A stretch of DNA of 64,000 bases, taken from positions 1 to 64,000 of the forward strand of contig JAITFO010000013.1 of the NCBI GenBank assembly GCA_031281265.1, read 5' to 3'. This DNA is from Candidatus Fibrimonadaceae bacterium (GTDB lineage: Bacteria > Fibrobacterota > Fibrobacteria > Fibrobacterales > Fibrobacteraceae). Every line of letters starts with the position of its first letter. Position 1 is the first letter of the stretch. Made by a program: the position numbers and the translations under genes. This document shows positions 1-9,747 of this stretch, piece by piece. The notes under the pieces were generated by a model. The model searched no databases. It was not told the origin of the DNA and saw only the letters and a list, made by a program, of their open reading frames with translations.

Positions 1-1056
1 ACTTTGATTTACAGAAAAGGCGAAATTCTCTTTGGGTTAAACCAAAGCCGCAGAGCTATATCAAAGGAAAATTCCGTAATTTTGGTCGAGGGTTATTTTG
101 ACGTGATATCCATGTTCCAAAGCGGGGTGGAAAATGTGGTTGCAATTTCCGGCATTGCGCTTTCTGAAATTCAGGTAAAATTGCTTTCGAGGTACACAAA
201 ATCCGCATACATAAGTTTGGATGGAGATGCCGCTGGGCAAGCAGCAACGGAGCGGTGCATAGAGGTTTTGCTTACACAGAGTTTTTCCATAAACATTGTG
301 AATTTGATGAACGAAAACGGAGAGAAAACAGACCCCGACTCCCTTGTTATGCAAGGTGGTGCGGAGGCTTTTAAAAAATTGCAAGCGAGCGCAAAAAACT
401 GGCTCAATTATCTGGCGGATAAAAAACAACCCACAACCCCCGAAGAAAAAGCTGCTTTTGCCTCAAAGGCAAAACAATTGATAGCCTCGATGAACAATGC
501 CGAGCTTAAAAAGCAGTATTTGAATTTGTTAAATGAAAGGTTTGGAACTTCAAAAAATATTCCGATTTTGCAAATTAAAAAAACTCCTGCTCAAACAAAA
601 ACGCAAGAAACTCAAGAGGTTGAAATCCCTTGGAAATCCCTGCCGAGCGATGAAATTTGGCTTGTGAGCGTGATTTTTAAAAATCCGTCTCTTCAAGCTG
701 CTGCAATTCGTGTTTGCGACCCAAGTCTTTTAAGCTCTCGCTGGCTTGCCGAGCTTTTGGATTACGGCTACGCCCTTTTGGAAGAAACTGGCAAAATAGA
801 TCTGAAAATACTCTATGAAAAATTGCCTCCTGCCCACAGAGAATTATTTATCCGCTTGCCGGAAAAACCGTGGACAAATGAGTCTGCGATGTTGGATTTT
901 TCAAGTGCTGTTCTAAAGCTACGACTTTCACGGCTCAAAGCCGAGTTGAAAGGCGCAAGAGATAATTTTGAATTATACAAAGAAATTTTAGATAAAATAA
1001 AACATTGCGAAGATTTGGCAAAACGCGCAAAAGAGGGGGAAAATGTTTTTTTATGA
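1..1056 (+). CDS. dnaG: DNA primase DnaG, C-terminal part (5' end outside window)
   Basis: Toprim-like VILVEGYFDVISMFQSGVENVVAISGIALSEIQ ... ISLDGDAAGQAA; frame is open from base 1. Confidence 0.9.
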   Translation, partial: TLIYRKGEILFGLNQSRRAISKENSVILVEGYFDVISMFQSGVENVVAISGIALSEIQVKLLSRYTKSAYISLDGDAAGQAATERCIEVLLTQSFSINIVNLMNENGEKTDPDSLVMQGGAEAFKKLQASAKNWLNYLADKKQPTTPEEKAAFASKAKQLIASMNNAELKKQYLNLLNERFGTSKNIPILQIKKTPAQTKTQETQEVEIPWKSLPSDEIWLVSVIFKNPSLQAAAIRVCDPSLLSSRWLAELLDYGYALLEETGKIDLKILYEKLPPAHRELFIRLPEKPWTNESAMLDFSSAVLKLRLSRLKAELKGARDNFELYKEILDKIKHCEDLAKRAKEGENVFL

Positions 1057-2579
1057 CGCCATCAGAAAACAACAGGCGCATAGCGAAAAATACGCTATTT
1101 CTTTACTTTCGCAGTATTTTAACCCTTGGCGTTGGGCTTTACACAAGCCGCGAGGTGCTGGCACAGCTTGGCGTTAGTGATTTTGGTGTTTACAATGTGG
1201 TAGGGGGGGTTATTGTTCTGTTCAGTTTTATTCAAAACGCTATGGGCAGTGCAACGAGCCGTTTTTTTACTTTTGATTTGGGAAAAGGCGATTTTGAACA
1301 ATTGAAAAAAACTTTCAGTTTAAGCGTCATTATCCATATTTTCACCGCCTTGTTGATTTTAATTTTGGGCGAAACTGCTGGCTTGTGGTTTTTGAATACA
1401 CGGCTGGTTATTCCAACGGAGAGAATGGAAGCGGCAAATTTTGTCTATCAGTTCACAATTTTTACCGCTTGCGTTGGGATTTTGCAAGTGCCATATATGG
1501 TTGCTATTACCGCACATGAGAGGATGAAAGTTTTTGCCTACGCTGGAATCGCGGATGCAGTGTTTAAACTCTCCGTTGCCATTGCTCTTGGCTTTGCTCC
1601 TTTTGACAAGCTGAAATTTTATTCGATATTGTTGTTCGGGGTTTATATCGTTATGGTTGTTTTTTATAGAATTTATTGCTACAAGAATTTTTCAGAGACG
1701 CATTTTAAATGGTTTTGGGATAAAAAGATGTTTTTGGAGAGGATGGGGTTTGGAGGGTGGACAACGTTGGGCGGAATTTCTGTGGTTGCCGCTTTGCAGG
1801 GTGTGAATATGCTTTTGAATGTATTTCACGGGGTTATCGCTAATGCGGCTTATGGAATAATGACGCAGGTAAATAATGCAGTCACACAACTTTCTTCAAA
1901 TCTTATGGCTGCTTTTAATCCACAGGTTATCAAATCTTATGCAAAAAACGACATAGAATATCTACATAGCTTGATTTTCCGGTTTAGCAGAATTTCATTC
2001 TTGTTACTTTCACTGTTCATAGTCCCCATTGTTCTGAATATGGATTTTGTTCTGCATCTATGGTTAAAAGAAGTACCGGATTTTGCGGTTGTGTTTTGTC
2101 AAATCAGATTGATAGACCATTTATTTGCCTATACACTTTCTGGCTTGCTCGCTCCTGCTATTTCCGCATCAGGAAAAATAAAATATTTTACTATTTTAGA
2201 TTCTATTCTTGTACTTATGAATTTTGTGTTATGTTATATATTTTTCCAATTAGGTTTTTCTCCGGTAGCTGTTCCTATAGTTTACATAATTACTAATATC
2301 GCTCGTATAATAGCAATAAATTTATTTGCCAAACGATTAATTCATCTCTCTATCAGAAATTTTTGCAAAAAAACTCTATCCTGTCTATTTATAATCGCTT
2401 TGATAAGTTTTCCATTGCCGGCATGGCTATATTTCAATATAAACAACTCCATCAACTTGTTCTTTGCAAGCACATTGAGTTTTCTATTTCTGTTTTTGCC
2501 CAGTGCGTATTTTTTAGGTTTGGCAAACAATGAAAGAATTTTGCTCAAAGATAAAATAAAATCTTTAACCGCAAAATAA
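1053..2579 (+). CDS. Polysaccharide/oligosaccharide flippase (MATE/Wzx-like membrane protein), paralogue of 48737..50254
   Basis: Multi-TM protein; N-terminus NTLFLYFRSILTLGVGLYTSREVLAQLGVSDFG nearly identical to the 48.7 kb ORF; start ATG overlaps dnaG stop (ATGA). Confidence 0.8.
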   Translation: MTPSENNRRIAKNTLFLYFRSILTLGVGLYTSREVLAQLGVSDFGVYNVVGGVIVLFSFIQNAMGSATSRFFTFDLGKGDFEQLKKTFSLSVIIHIFTALLILILGETAGLWFLNTRLVIPTERMEAANFVYQFTIFTACVGILQVPYMVAITAHERMKVFAYAGIADAVFKLSVAIALGFAPFDKLKFYSILLFGVYIVMVVFYRIYCYKNFSETHFKWFWDKKMFLERMGFGGWTTLGGISVVAALQGVNMLLNVFHGVIANAAYGIMTQVNNAVTQLSSNLMAAFNPQVIKSYAKNDIEYLHSLIFRFSRISFLLLSLFIVPIVLNMDFVLHLWLKEVPDFAVVFCQIRLIDHLFAYTLSGLLAPAISASGKIKYFTILDSILVLMNFVLCYIFFQLGFSPVAVPIVYIITNIARIIAINLFAKRLIHLSIRNFCKKTLSCLFIIALISFPLPAWLYFNINNSINLFFASTLSFLFLFLPSAYFLGLANNERILLKDKIKSLTAK

Positions 2580-3368
2580 TTTCTCTGTTTTTGTTATCTC
2601 GTTTCTCCTATCATTTATGGTTATGCTTAGTTCTATAGGCTCTTTGTCCACCAAAGCAACCTCGCCACTAATCACATTCTTAAATGAAAAATCTTTTGGC
2701 TCATAGAATTTATCAATAGAGCAAATTGAATCAAAAAAGGAAATCTGAGAAATATTTTTCAGAATTTCCAAATCGCTGTTATATTGTTTGTGAATTTTAC
2801 TCTTTATTTTGCTAAAAAAATCGCATTGAACGTAGTCTCTATTTACTCCGCAGTCAATTAAGTTCTTAAAATATTCAATAGAACTCTTTTTACCGTATAT
2901 TCTACCGCCAAATCTTTTCCAATAGCTTGTATGCATATCTTCCACTATATAACAGCCGCCGCTTTTCATTTTTGGGAATAAATATTTGAATGTTTGAATA
3001 ACGTCTTTGCAAACGTGCGAGCCATCATCTATTATAACATCAAACTGGGTATCGCCAAATGTCTTTTCCATAAAATTAAAATCTGTAGCATTTCCCAAAT
3101 GAAAAAATATGTCTTCGCTAAATTTTAATAGCTGGCATTTTTTGTCTATGTCTAAACCGTGGATAATTGAACCTTGCGGCAGGTATTTTTTCCATATCTC
3201 CAAGGAGCCGCCATTCTGGACTCCTATTTCGAGCATTTTTATAGGTTTTTCCTTTTCCAAAAACCTTTTAAAAATACTATCATAAATAAAGAAATAGTGA
3301 ATCCACTTATGGGACACAAAGCCACTATGTTCTGTATAAACCTCTAGATAAGTCTTTTTTATAGACAT
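2565..3368 (-). CDS. Class I SAM-dependent methyltransferase
   Basis: MLEIGVQNGGSLEIWKKYLPQGSIIHGLDID ... DVIIDDGSHVCKDVIQTFKYLFPKMKSGGCYIVEDMHTSYW; ATG at 3368 preceded by AGGGGGG. Confidence 0.8.
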   Translation of the reverse strand: MSIKKTYLEVYTEHSGFVSHKWIHYFFIYDSIFKRFLEKEKPIKMLEIGVQNGGSLEIWKKYLPQGSIIHGLDIDKKCQLLKFSEDIFFHLGNATDFNFMEKTFGDTQFDVIIDDGSHVCKDVIQTFKYLFPKMKSGGCYIVEDMHTSYWKRFGGRIYGKKSSIEYFKNLIDCGVNRDYVQCDFFSKIKSKIHKQYNSDLEILKNISQISFFDSICSIDKFYEPKDFSFKNVISGEVALVDKEPIELSITINDRRNEITKTEKLFCG

Positions 3369-3415
3369 TTCAACCCCCCTCACTAAAATTCTGTAAATAT
3401 AGTAAAAAAATGCCT

Positions 3416-4306
3416 CTAGTGGTGGCTTAATTGTTTTAATATTCTATAAATTGCTCTTAACAATAAAAATGAGCGCGGTTCAAATTTTCCAGATATGTGC
3501 CCAGAAAACCCATCGGCAAAACCCGCAAACATCATAGCCAATTTTGAAATTTTATTGTTATCAAAAGCCAATATCATCTTCGCGTGATGTTTCAAAAATC
3601 CCTTTCTGTCTTCGTAAAATTCTGGAATTTCTTTTTTATACTGCATCATAGTTGCATATAGATTTCTAGCTATATAATAACGCCTCAAAGCGTTGTGATG
3701 CCCGAATATGTGGACTGTTTTTCTAAAAGGAAATTTGTGTTCCTGGCTATTCCCAAGTGAATGTTCCAAAATCACGTCTTCGCATACCAAAAAATCCCAT
3801 CCCAATGTCTTCATTCGCAAACAGTATTCCGTATCAACACAATCGATAAAAAAATCCTCCCTATATTTTCCACATTCTTGCCAAGTTTTCATTCTGAGCA
3901 ACATGCCGCTTGTGATCAGAGCGTAAACTGGCTTATGAAATTTACCCGGCATAATCATAATTTTAGGTGCAACCGTTCCAATATTTTCGGGAACATTCAC
4001 AGTGAATTGAAATAATTTTTCTAAGTCCTCTAAAGAATTAAATTTGGAATCTTGATCTAGAGTCAATAACCAATCCATTTTTTGTTCTAAGGCATAATCA
4101 TTCAATATATTCAGTGCTTTTGCTAGACCACCATCATTTGCGTTATGAAAGTAAAAATCTACATTGATGTTTGGTGGCAAAGTTTTTTGCTCAGAGTTAT
4201 CCACTATATAAATAGGCAATTTTAATTCTTGCAAAAATGATATGTGCTCATATTGAGCAATTTTTGGCTCAAAAAGTACAATTCCAATGGCTATGTTATA
4301 TTTCAT
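3416..4306 (-). CDS. Glycosyltransferase family 2 (rhamnosyltransferase-like)
   Basis: YIVDNSEQ ... NDGGLAKALNILNDYA ... LTLDQDSKF ... DCVDTEYCLR. Confidence 0.85.
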   Translation of the reverse strand: MKYNIAIGIVLFEPKIAQYEHISFLQELKLPIYIVDNSEQKTLPPNINVDFYFHNANDGGLAKALNILNDYALEQKMDWLLTLDQDSKFNSLEDLEKLFQFTVNVPENIGTVAPKIMIMPGKFHKPVYALITSGMLLRMKTWQECGKYREDFFIDCVDTEYCLRMKTLGWDFLVCEDVILEHSLGNSQEHKFPFRKTVHIFGHHNALRRYYIARNLYATMMQYKKEIPEFYEDRKGFLKHHAKMILAFDNNKISKLAMMFAGFADGFSGHISGKFEPRSFLLLRAIYRILKQLSHH

Positions 4307-5193
4307 TTTTTTAACCTATTTACTTTTCTGCTCTGACAAATTTTGCTAAAATTCATAAACAAAAAGATTATTTTCCTAGTATATTTTATAAGTTCTAACC
4401 TTAAAACAGAACCAGCAAAATTGCGAATCAATTTATAAAAAATTTTAGCAAAAGACAAATTTATGTTTCCATAAAAAATTGCTGCATTTATATAATCCCT
4501 TTCCACTTTATTGGCGTTGAATTCAATTTGCGCTGTTGTTCTATCATGGCAAAAAGAGGTCTCAAAAACAACGCCTATTTTAAATTTGTGAAAAGCAACT
4601 CTCTGGCAATAATTGTCATCTTCTCCATAATGGGAAAAGAGAATTGTGTCAAATCCGCCAATTTTTTCATAGCATTTTCTCGGTATCAACCAAGCCGCCG
4701 CATTTACAAAAGGAACTTCGTAAAGGCAATTTTTTTTCAAAAACATATTTTCGCACAAGTCTTTTAAATCTATATGTTTTAAATACCATTTTTTAAAAGC
4801 ATAATCAAATGCGTTCTTTTCGCCATTTAATTGAATAGGTGCTAAAATACCGAATTGTTCATTTTTGTTTGCATATTTCAATAAAATTTCTATGGTATCC
4901 GCTTCCACCCAAGCGTCTTGGTTCAGCAAAAAATAATAATCCGAACCATTTCTATAAGCTAATTCCAAAGCCTGATTATTAGCTTTTGCAAAGCCTACAT
5001 TTTCATTGTTTTGAATAAGATGTATAGAAGGGAAATTCTCCCTTATAAATTCAACTGTGCCATCGTTTGAGTTATTGTCAACGACTATTATATCCGGCTG
5101 CACCGTGGAAGTTAGCAAGCTATTAAAACACTTGCTATACCACTTAAAACCTTTGTATGTGACTATTATAACAGAAACCCTAGACATTTTCAC
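4303..5193 (-). CDS. Glycosyltransferase family 2
   Basis: VSVIIVTYKGFKWYSKCFNSLLTSTVQPDIIVVDNNSNDGTVEFI ... NVGFAKANNQAL. Confidence 0.9.
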   Translation of the reverse strand: MKMSRVSVIIVTYKGFKWYSKCFNSLLTSTVQPDIIVVDNNSNDGTVEFIRENFPSIHLIQNNENVGFAKANNQALELAYRNGSDYYFLLNQDAWVEADTIEILLKYANKNEQFGILAPIQLNGEKNAFDYAFKKWYLKHIDLKDLCENMFLKKNCLYEVPFVNAAAWLIPRKCYEKIGGFDTILFSHYGEDDNYCQRVAFHKFKIGVVFETSFCHDRTTAQIEFNANKVERDYINAAIFYGNINLSFAKIFYKLIRNFAGSVLRLELIKYTRKIIFLFMNFSKICQSRKVNRLKK

Positions 5194-6272
5194 TCCATAA
5201 TCGAATTATACAAACCAGCTTTTATATGCAAGCACATATTTTTCGCTTTATGGCAAAAAATAAAAGGTAACGGAAAATCCTTGCACGCCAAAATTAAAAT
5301 TGTTTTTTTGAAAAAACCTATGTCTTTTGCTCTTTTTAAACCTCTTAAAAAAGCTGGGACAAAATTTTCAACATATTCTATTTTATGATGAATTATTGCA
5401 TCTTTGCTCAGGAGGAAATAATTTCTAAACTCATTTCTAGATGCTAAAAAATTCTCTGCTTCGTCAGCTCCAAAAAAACGCTTCATCAGCATATAAACCA
5501 CTATTATATGCGTAGTGTATTGAACCAAACGTAATTGTTTTACGCTATCAGAAAAGGTTACGGAGTTTGTGCTGCTAAATCTATATAGATATAATCTATC
5601 TGGGATAAATTCAGCTTTTTTGCTATGGTATATTATTTGCAAAACTTTAGGCGTATCTGTGCCGCAGATATAGTTGGCATTTAAGAACAAAATTTTAGCC
5701 CAAATGCTTCTTTTAACAAGTTTGTTCCACAAGTTAGTCAAAAATTTGCTTATATTGCGGCAGTTTTCCAAGCTGTTTTCATTGAACTTGTAATATTTTG
5801 CCCCCACATCCCCTTTTAAAAACTTCACCTTTTTATCAAGGTCTTCATAGTTGCACCAAACAAAATCGTTATCCCTCTCTTTTATTTTAGCGAACATCTT
5901 TTCCAAATACTGAGGATGGTAAGCATCATCGCTATCCAAATAAGCTATGAATTCACCTTTGGAATTTTCCAAACCGCTTTTCCTTGCCAAAAGTGCACCC
6001 TCATTATTTTTATAGATATATTTAAATTTGAGATTTTTTTCTGCATATTCCATGCATATTTTTTCCACAATTTTATCCGTAGAACCATCGTTTACCAAAA
6101 TTGCTTCCCAATTTTCAAAAGTCTGGGCTATAACGCTGTCCAACGCCTCTCGGAGATAAAGTTCTTTAGCGTTGTATATGGGGATTATTATGGATATTAA
6201 ATTTTTTGTCTCTTCGGGATATTTTAGAACAGCCAATTCAAAAGCGTACGGGATTTGTTGTGTGTCCTCCAT
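5190..6272 (-). CDS. Glycosyltransferase family 2; stand-alone paralogue of the GT2 half of 50256..52202
   Basis: LISIIIPIYNAKELYLREALDSVIAQTFENWEAILVNDGSTDK ... IAYLDSDDAYHPQYLEKM; similarity to the 50-52 kb fusion ORF by eye. Confidence 0.88.
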   Translation of the reverse strand: MEDTQQIPYAFELAVLKYPEETKNLISIIIPIYNAKELYLREALDSVIAQTFENWEAILVNDGSTDKIVEKICMEYAEKNLKFKYIYKNNEGALLARKSGLENSKGEFIAYLDSDDAYHPQYLEKMFAKIKERDNDFVWCNYEDLDKKVKFLKGDVGAKYYKFNENSLENCRNISKFLTNLWNKLVKRSIWAKILFLNANYICGTDTPKVLQIIYHSKKAEFIPDRLYLYRFSSTNSVTFSDSVKQLRLVQYTTHIIVVYMLMKRFFGADEAENFLASRNEFRNYFLLSKDAIIHHKIEYVENFVPAFLRGLKRAKDIGFFKKTILILACKDFPLPFIFCHKAKNMCLHIKAGLYNSIME

Positions 6273-6279
6273 AGTAAAG

Positions 6280-6286
6280 AATATAG
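6280..6286 (-). promoter_or_regulatory. -10-like CTATATT, 7 nt before ATG 6272
   Basis: TTCTATATT-CTTTACT-ATG on minus strand. Confidence 0.6.
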
Positions 6287-6289
6287 AAT

Positions 6290-7423
6290 TTAAAATATGC
6301 TGCTCAGTATAGACGAAGAATAATCACTAGTTTCGTTGAAGCCCAGATAGATAAAAATATAAAACCAGTAAAAAAAGCAATAGAATATAACAGCTAAGTT
6401 GATAACAGTGCGCGGGAAGGTTTTAATGTAAGAATAAAATACAACTGGAATGGAAAAACACAACATCCAATCTGGAACTATGATGAACCTATTCGCATAT
6501 TCTCCAGCGACAAAAGTCGTCAATTGGGATATGGCGGTAATTATAACCACAACTTCCAAAAAATGCCCAATGTCTTGAAAATTCTCCAAAATAATTTTTC
6601 TTTTATACAAGAATAGAAGTACTAACAGAGCAAAGTAGATAAAATTTTTATATCCAGAACTATCTTTCTCTATATAAGCGAGATAATGAGCAATAGCATC
6701 AGCACGAGGAACAATACCAGAGAGAGAATTCAACAGAGGTATAAATATTTGGTTAGAAAATATAATCAACGATAAGAAAATGACCGATAGCAACAATATG
6801 GATTTTTTGGATGTATATTTATTTGCATACCAAAACAAGGGATAATATACCAGCACAATAAGGGCGGAACTATGGAATAAATAACCCAAAAAAACCCAAA
6901 ACAAAAAAAACAAGAATTTTCTCTCAAAAATATATTTTATACCTAAAAATGCTATTGATAAAGCCAAACATTGACGCATCACATTAAACGACAGATTAAA
7001 AAAGAATGCATAGAAAACCAACATTCCCAGCCATATTGGAAATTTATCCCTCCATTGGTATATGGCAAAAAAAACAGATACAATTTCTATAAGCATAATA
7101 ACAAATAAAACCACATTGAAATTGGATGTCACTTGGCTGAGTGCAAAGTTTAGCCACAGATATCCAATTCCTATCCAGTCATCATATCCAGCACTAAAAC
7201 CTCCTATATGTGGAACTGTGCTGGCTTCTTTAAAAATTGGGTGTGCGTAGAACAACACATCCGTTCCAACAGACCAATCTCTAAGCCCCGCTAAGGTAGC
7301 TGGAATCAGCAGAGCAAGCCCGTAAATTAACCAGCGAAACGGCTCGCATTGCCCATGCTTTATTTTTTGCCCAAACCAAAGCAAAAACAGAGATAGGAAA
7401 AAACAGACCAAATAATAAATCAT
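6290..7423 (-). CDS. EpsG/Wzy-like polysaccharide polymerase (multi-TM)
   Basis: Multi-TM; LRDWSVGTDVLFYAHPIFKEA and FNVMRQCLALSIAFLGIKYIFERKF typical of the EpsG family. Confidence 0.75.
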   Translation of the reverse strand: MIYYLVCFFLSLFLLWFGQKIKHGQCEPFRWLIYGLALLIPATLAGLRDWSVGTDVLFYAHPIFKEASTVPHIGGFSAGYDDWIGIGYLWLNFALSQVTSNFNVVLFVIMLIEIVSVFFAIYQWRDKFPIWLGMLVFYAFFFNLSFNVMRQCLALSIAFLGIKYIFERKFLFFLFWVFLGYLFHSSALIVLVYYPLFWYANKYTSKKSILLLSVIFLSLIIFSNQIFIPLLNSLSGIVPRADAIAHYLAYIEKDSSGYKNFIYFALLVLLFLYKRKIILENFQDIGHFLEVVVIITAISQLTTFVAGEYANRFIIVPDWMLCFSIPVVFYSYIKTFPRTVINLAVIFYCFFYWFYIFIYLGFNETSDYSSSILSSIF

Positions 7424-8470
7424 TTAAAAACCCACTATGTTTTCCCATTTGTCCATTATTACATCTAACGCATATTTTTCCGAAGACTTCAAAGATGCTG
7501 CCCCCATTCGCTTCCGCAAAGTTTCATCTTTCATCAACCACATCATCTTCTCTGCCAAAACAGTTACATCAAAATTTTCCACTATAAAGCCATCCACTTC
7601 GTTTTGTATCATGTCTCTTGCATTCATCCCCCAGTTTGTGGACACTATCGGTAAACCAAAAGATTTTGCTTCAATCACCACCAAAGGTAGATTTTCCGCT
7701 CTAGATGGGATGACGAATATGGAAGAAGAACCATAAAATTTTTCAACATTTGCAACTGCATTGTTGATTATAACTTCTTTTACATTTTCCAGAACAAAAT
7801 TTTTTTCCACTTGCCCTACAAGTTGCAAACGCCAATCGGAATATTTCTCGCGGATAATTTTCCACGCCTGCAAAAGCAAGTCCGTTCCTTTTTCCCTGCA
7901 AATTCTACCTACATAGAGAACAGTTTTATTTTGCAAATCACTTGGAGTAATTTTATCTCGTATTGTAAGCGGATTAGGGATAGACATGACTTTTTTATTA
8001 TTATATTTTTGCCGTATAAAATCTGTATTCGCTTCGCTCAAAAGAATGAATTTATCTGCAAAATTGGCTATTAGGATATTGAGAATTTTAAAAGTAAGTT
8101 TAGAATAAACGCCGTATTTTACATTGTGATGCCATGAAAACAGCTTGCATTTTAAGCCCATTGCCGCTGGTAAAGTTCTAAAAAACATATTTCCTATGCT
8201 TATCACAATATCCGGCTGTATTTTTTTTAACAATTTTCTCAAGAGAAAAATATCCACTATATATTCCAACAATTTGAATTTTATATCGCTCAAATAGTAA
8301 ACCTCTATTCCTTCGTTTAAAGGGAAAAATATTCCTGCCTCCTTACGTAAGGCAATTAAAATTATTTTAAAACCCCTTGTGTGCAATTCATTAGCCAATA
8401 GAATGGTCATGCGTTCAGTGCCAGCGCTTCTGCTTATATTATCGTTAAATAGAACAATGCATCTTTTCAT
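7424..8470 (-). CDS. Glycosyltransferase family 4
   Basis: VLYVGRICREKGTDLLLQAW ... FVIPSRAENLPLVVIEAKSFGLPIVSTNWGM; ATG 8470 preceded by GGGGAGAGG. Confidence 0.88.
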   Translation of the reverse strand: MKRCIVLFNDNISRSAGTERMTILLANELHTRGFKIILIALRKEAGIFFPLNEGIEVYYLSDIKFKLLEYIVDIFLLRKLLKKIQPDIVISIGNMFFRTLPAAMGLKCKLFSWHHNVKYGVYSKLTFKILNILIANFADKFILLSEANTDFIRQKYNNKKVMSIPNPLTIRDKITPSDLQNKTVLYVGRICREKGTDLLLQAWKIIREKYSDWRLQLVGQVEKNFVLENVKEVIINNAVANVEKFYGSSSIFVIPSRAENLPLVVIEAKSFGLPIVSTNWGMNARDMIQNEVDGFIVENFDVTVLAEKMMWLMKDETLRKRMGAASLKSSEKYALDVIMDKWENIVGF

Positions 8471-8542
8471 CCAACCTCTCCCCACAATAAATAGAAATTA
8501 GAAAATTTACTATATTTTTTTACAGAATATCAAGGAGGAGAA

Positions 8543-9721
8543 ATGAGCCATAAAGTGGACGGCAATAAACTTGTAGTGTGCCAATTTATACAATATGCCA
8601 CGCCTTACTGTGGAAATTTTATGTACTCCCTTTTTGATTTAGAGAAGAAAATAAAAGAGCGCAATGATGGCAGTGAGATAATTTATGTTTTTTATAAAAA
8701 TACTATAAACTGTCAATGGGCAAAAGAAATGTTGCAGACTAATAAAAAAATATTTTTTTTGACAAATAAAACCATAAAGGGATTTTTAGAATTGAGGAAA
8801 ATTTTAAAAGACAACAAGGTGAATATTTTGCATTTTCACATGACTTTTCCTTTTCTTATTTTATTTTTATCAAAATTGTTCTATTTGCATATAAAAATGA
8901 TAAGTCATTTTCATACTGAATTATATGGAAACTCTGCCAGTTCACCGATTGTACGCAGAATAAAAAAGATTATAAAAGTTTTTCTCTGTAAATATATTTT
9001 TGATATGGCTTGCGGCGTAAGCGAAGCTATTTTTATTGATTTAATTAATTCAGGGGTACGGAGGGAAAAATGTTGTTATATAGATAACGGCATTGATTTT
9101 TCACGCTTAGATATTGACTGTGAGAATGGAAGAGAAATGTACAAAATACATGATAAAAAAATTTTAACGATTTTTGGTTCAAGTGTTTTGGCTTTTTATA
9201 ACAAAGGGGTTGATATTGCGATTAATGCAATTAAAGATATTGCTGAACAATACGGCATTGCCCTTGTGATAGTATGTGATAACAGAGACTATGTTTTACA
9301 GGAAATACAGAAAATATTCAAATTTGTTCCAAAATGGATTATAATAGCACCGTCTCAAGAAAATGTGGTGTTTTATTTTAAGATGAGTGATATACATCTA
9401 TCGCCAAGCCGAATGGAAGGATTTTCTTACGCTAACCTTGAGGCTATTTATTGCGGAACGCCTGTTATAAGGAGCGACCGCCCTGAAATGGACAGGAACA
9501 TTCCAGATGATATAATTTTCCCTCTAAACGACATTTCCGCTTTGCAAAAAAGCATAATCAGCGTTTTAAACCAAGCACCGGATGCTAAAAAGGCTGCACT
9601 GAAGAAACAGAGAGAATATATTGTTTCTAGATGGAATATCGGCATTTGGAGCAATAAAATGCTGAATATGTACTTACAACTCTCCCCCGTTAGCTCCCCT
9701 AGCGGGAATTTACTATATTAA
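8543..9721 (+). CDS. Glycosyltransferase family 4-like
   Basis: DIHLSPSRMEGFSYANLEAIYCGTPVIRSDRPEMDRNI; RBS aaggaggag. Confidence 0.82.
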   Translation: MSHKVDGNKLVVCQFIQYATPYCGNFMYSLFDLEKKIKERNDGSEIIYVFYKNTINCQWAKEMLQTNKKIFFLTNKTIKGFLELRKILKDNKVNILHFHMTFPFLILFLSKLFYLHIKMISHFHTELYGNSASSPIVRRIKKIIKVFLCKYIFDMACGVSEAIFIDLINSGVRREKCCYIDNGIDFSRLDIDCENGREMYKIHDKKILTIFGSSVLAFYNKGVDIAINAIKDIAEQYGIALVIVCDNRDYVLQEIQKIFKFVPKWIIIAPSQENVVFYFKMSDIHLSPSRMEGFSYANLEAIYCGTPVIRSDRPEMDRNIPDDIIFPLNDISALQKSIISVLNQAPDAKKAALKKQREYIVSRWNIGIWSNKMLNMYLQLSPVSSPSGNLLY

Positions 9722-9747
9722 ACTCATTCTTTTTTAGGAGATAGTGT

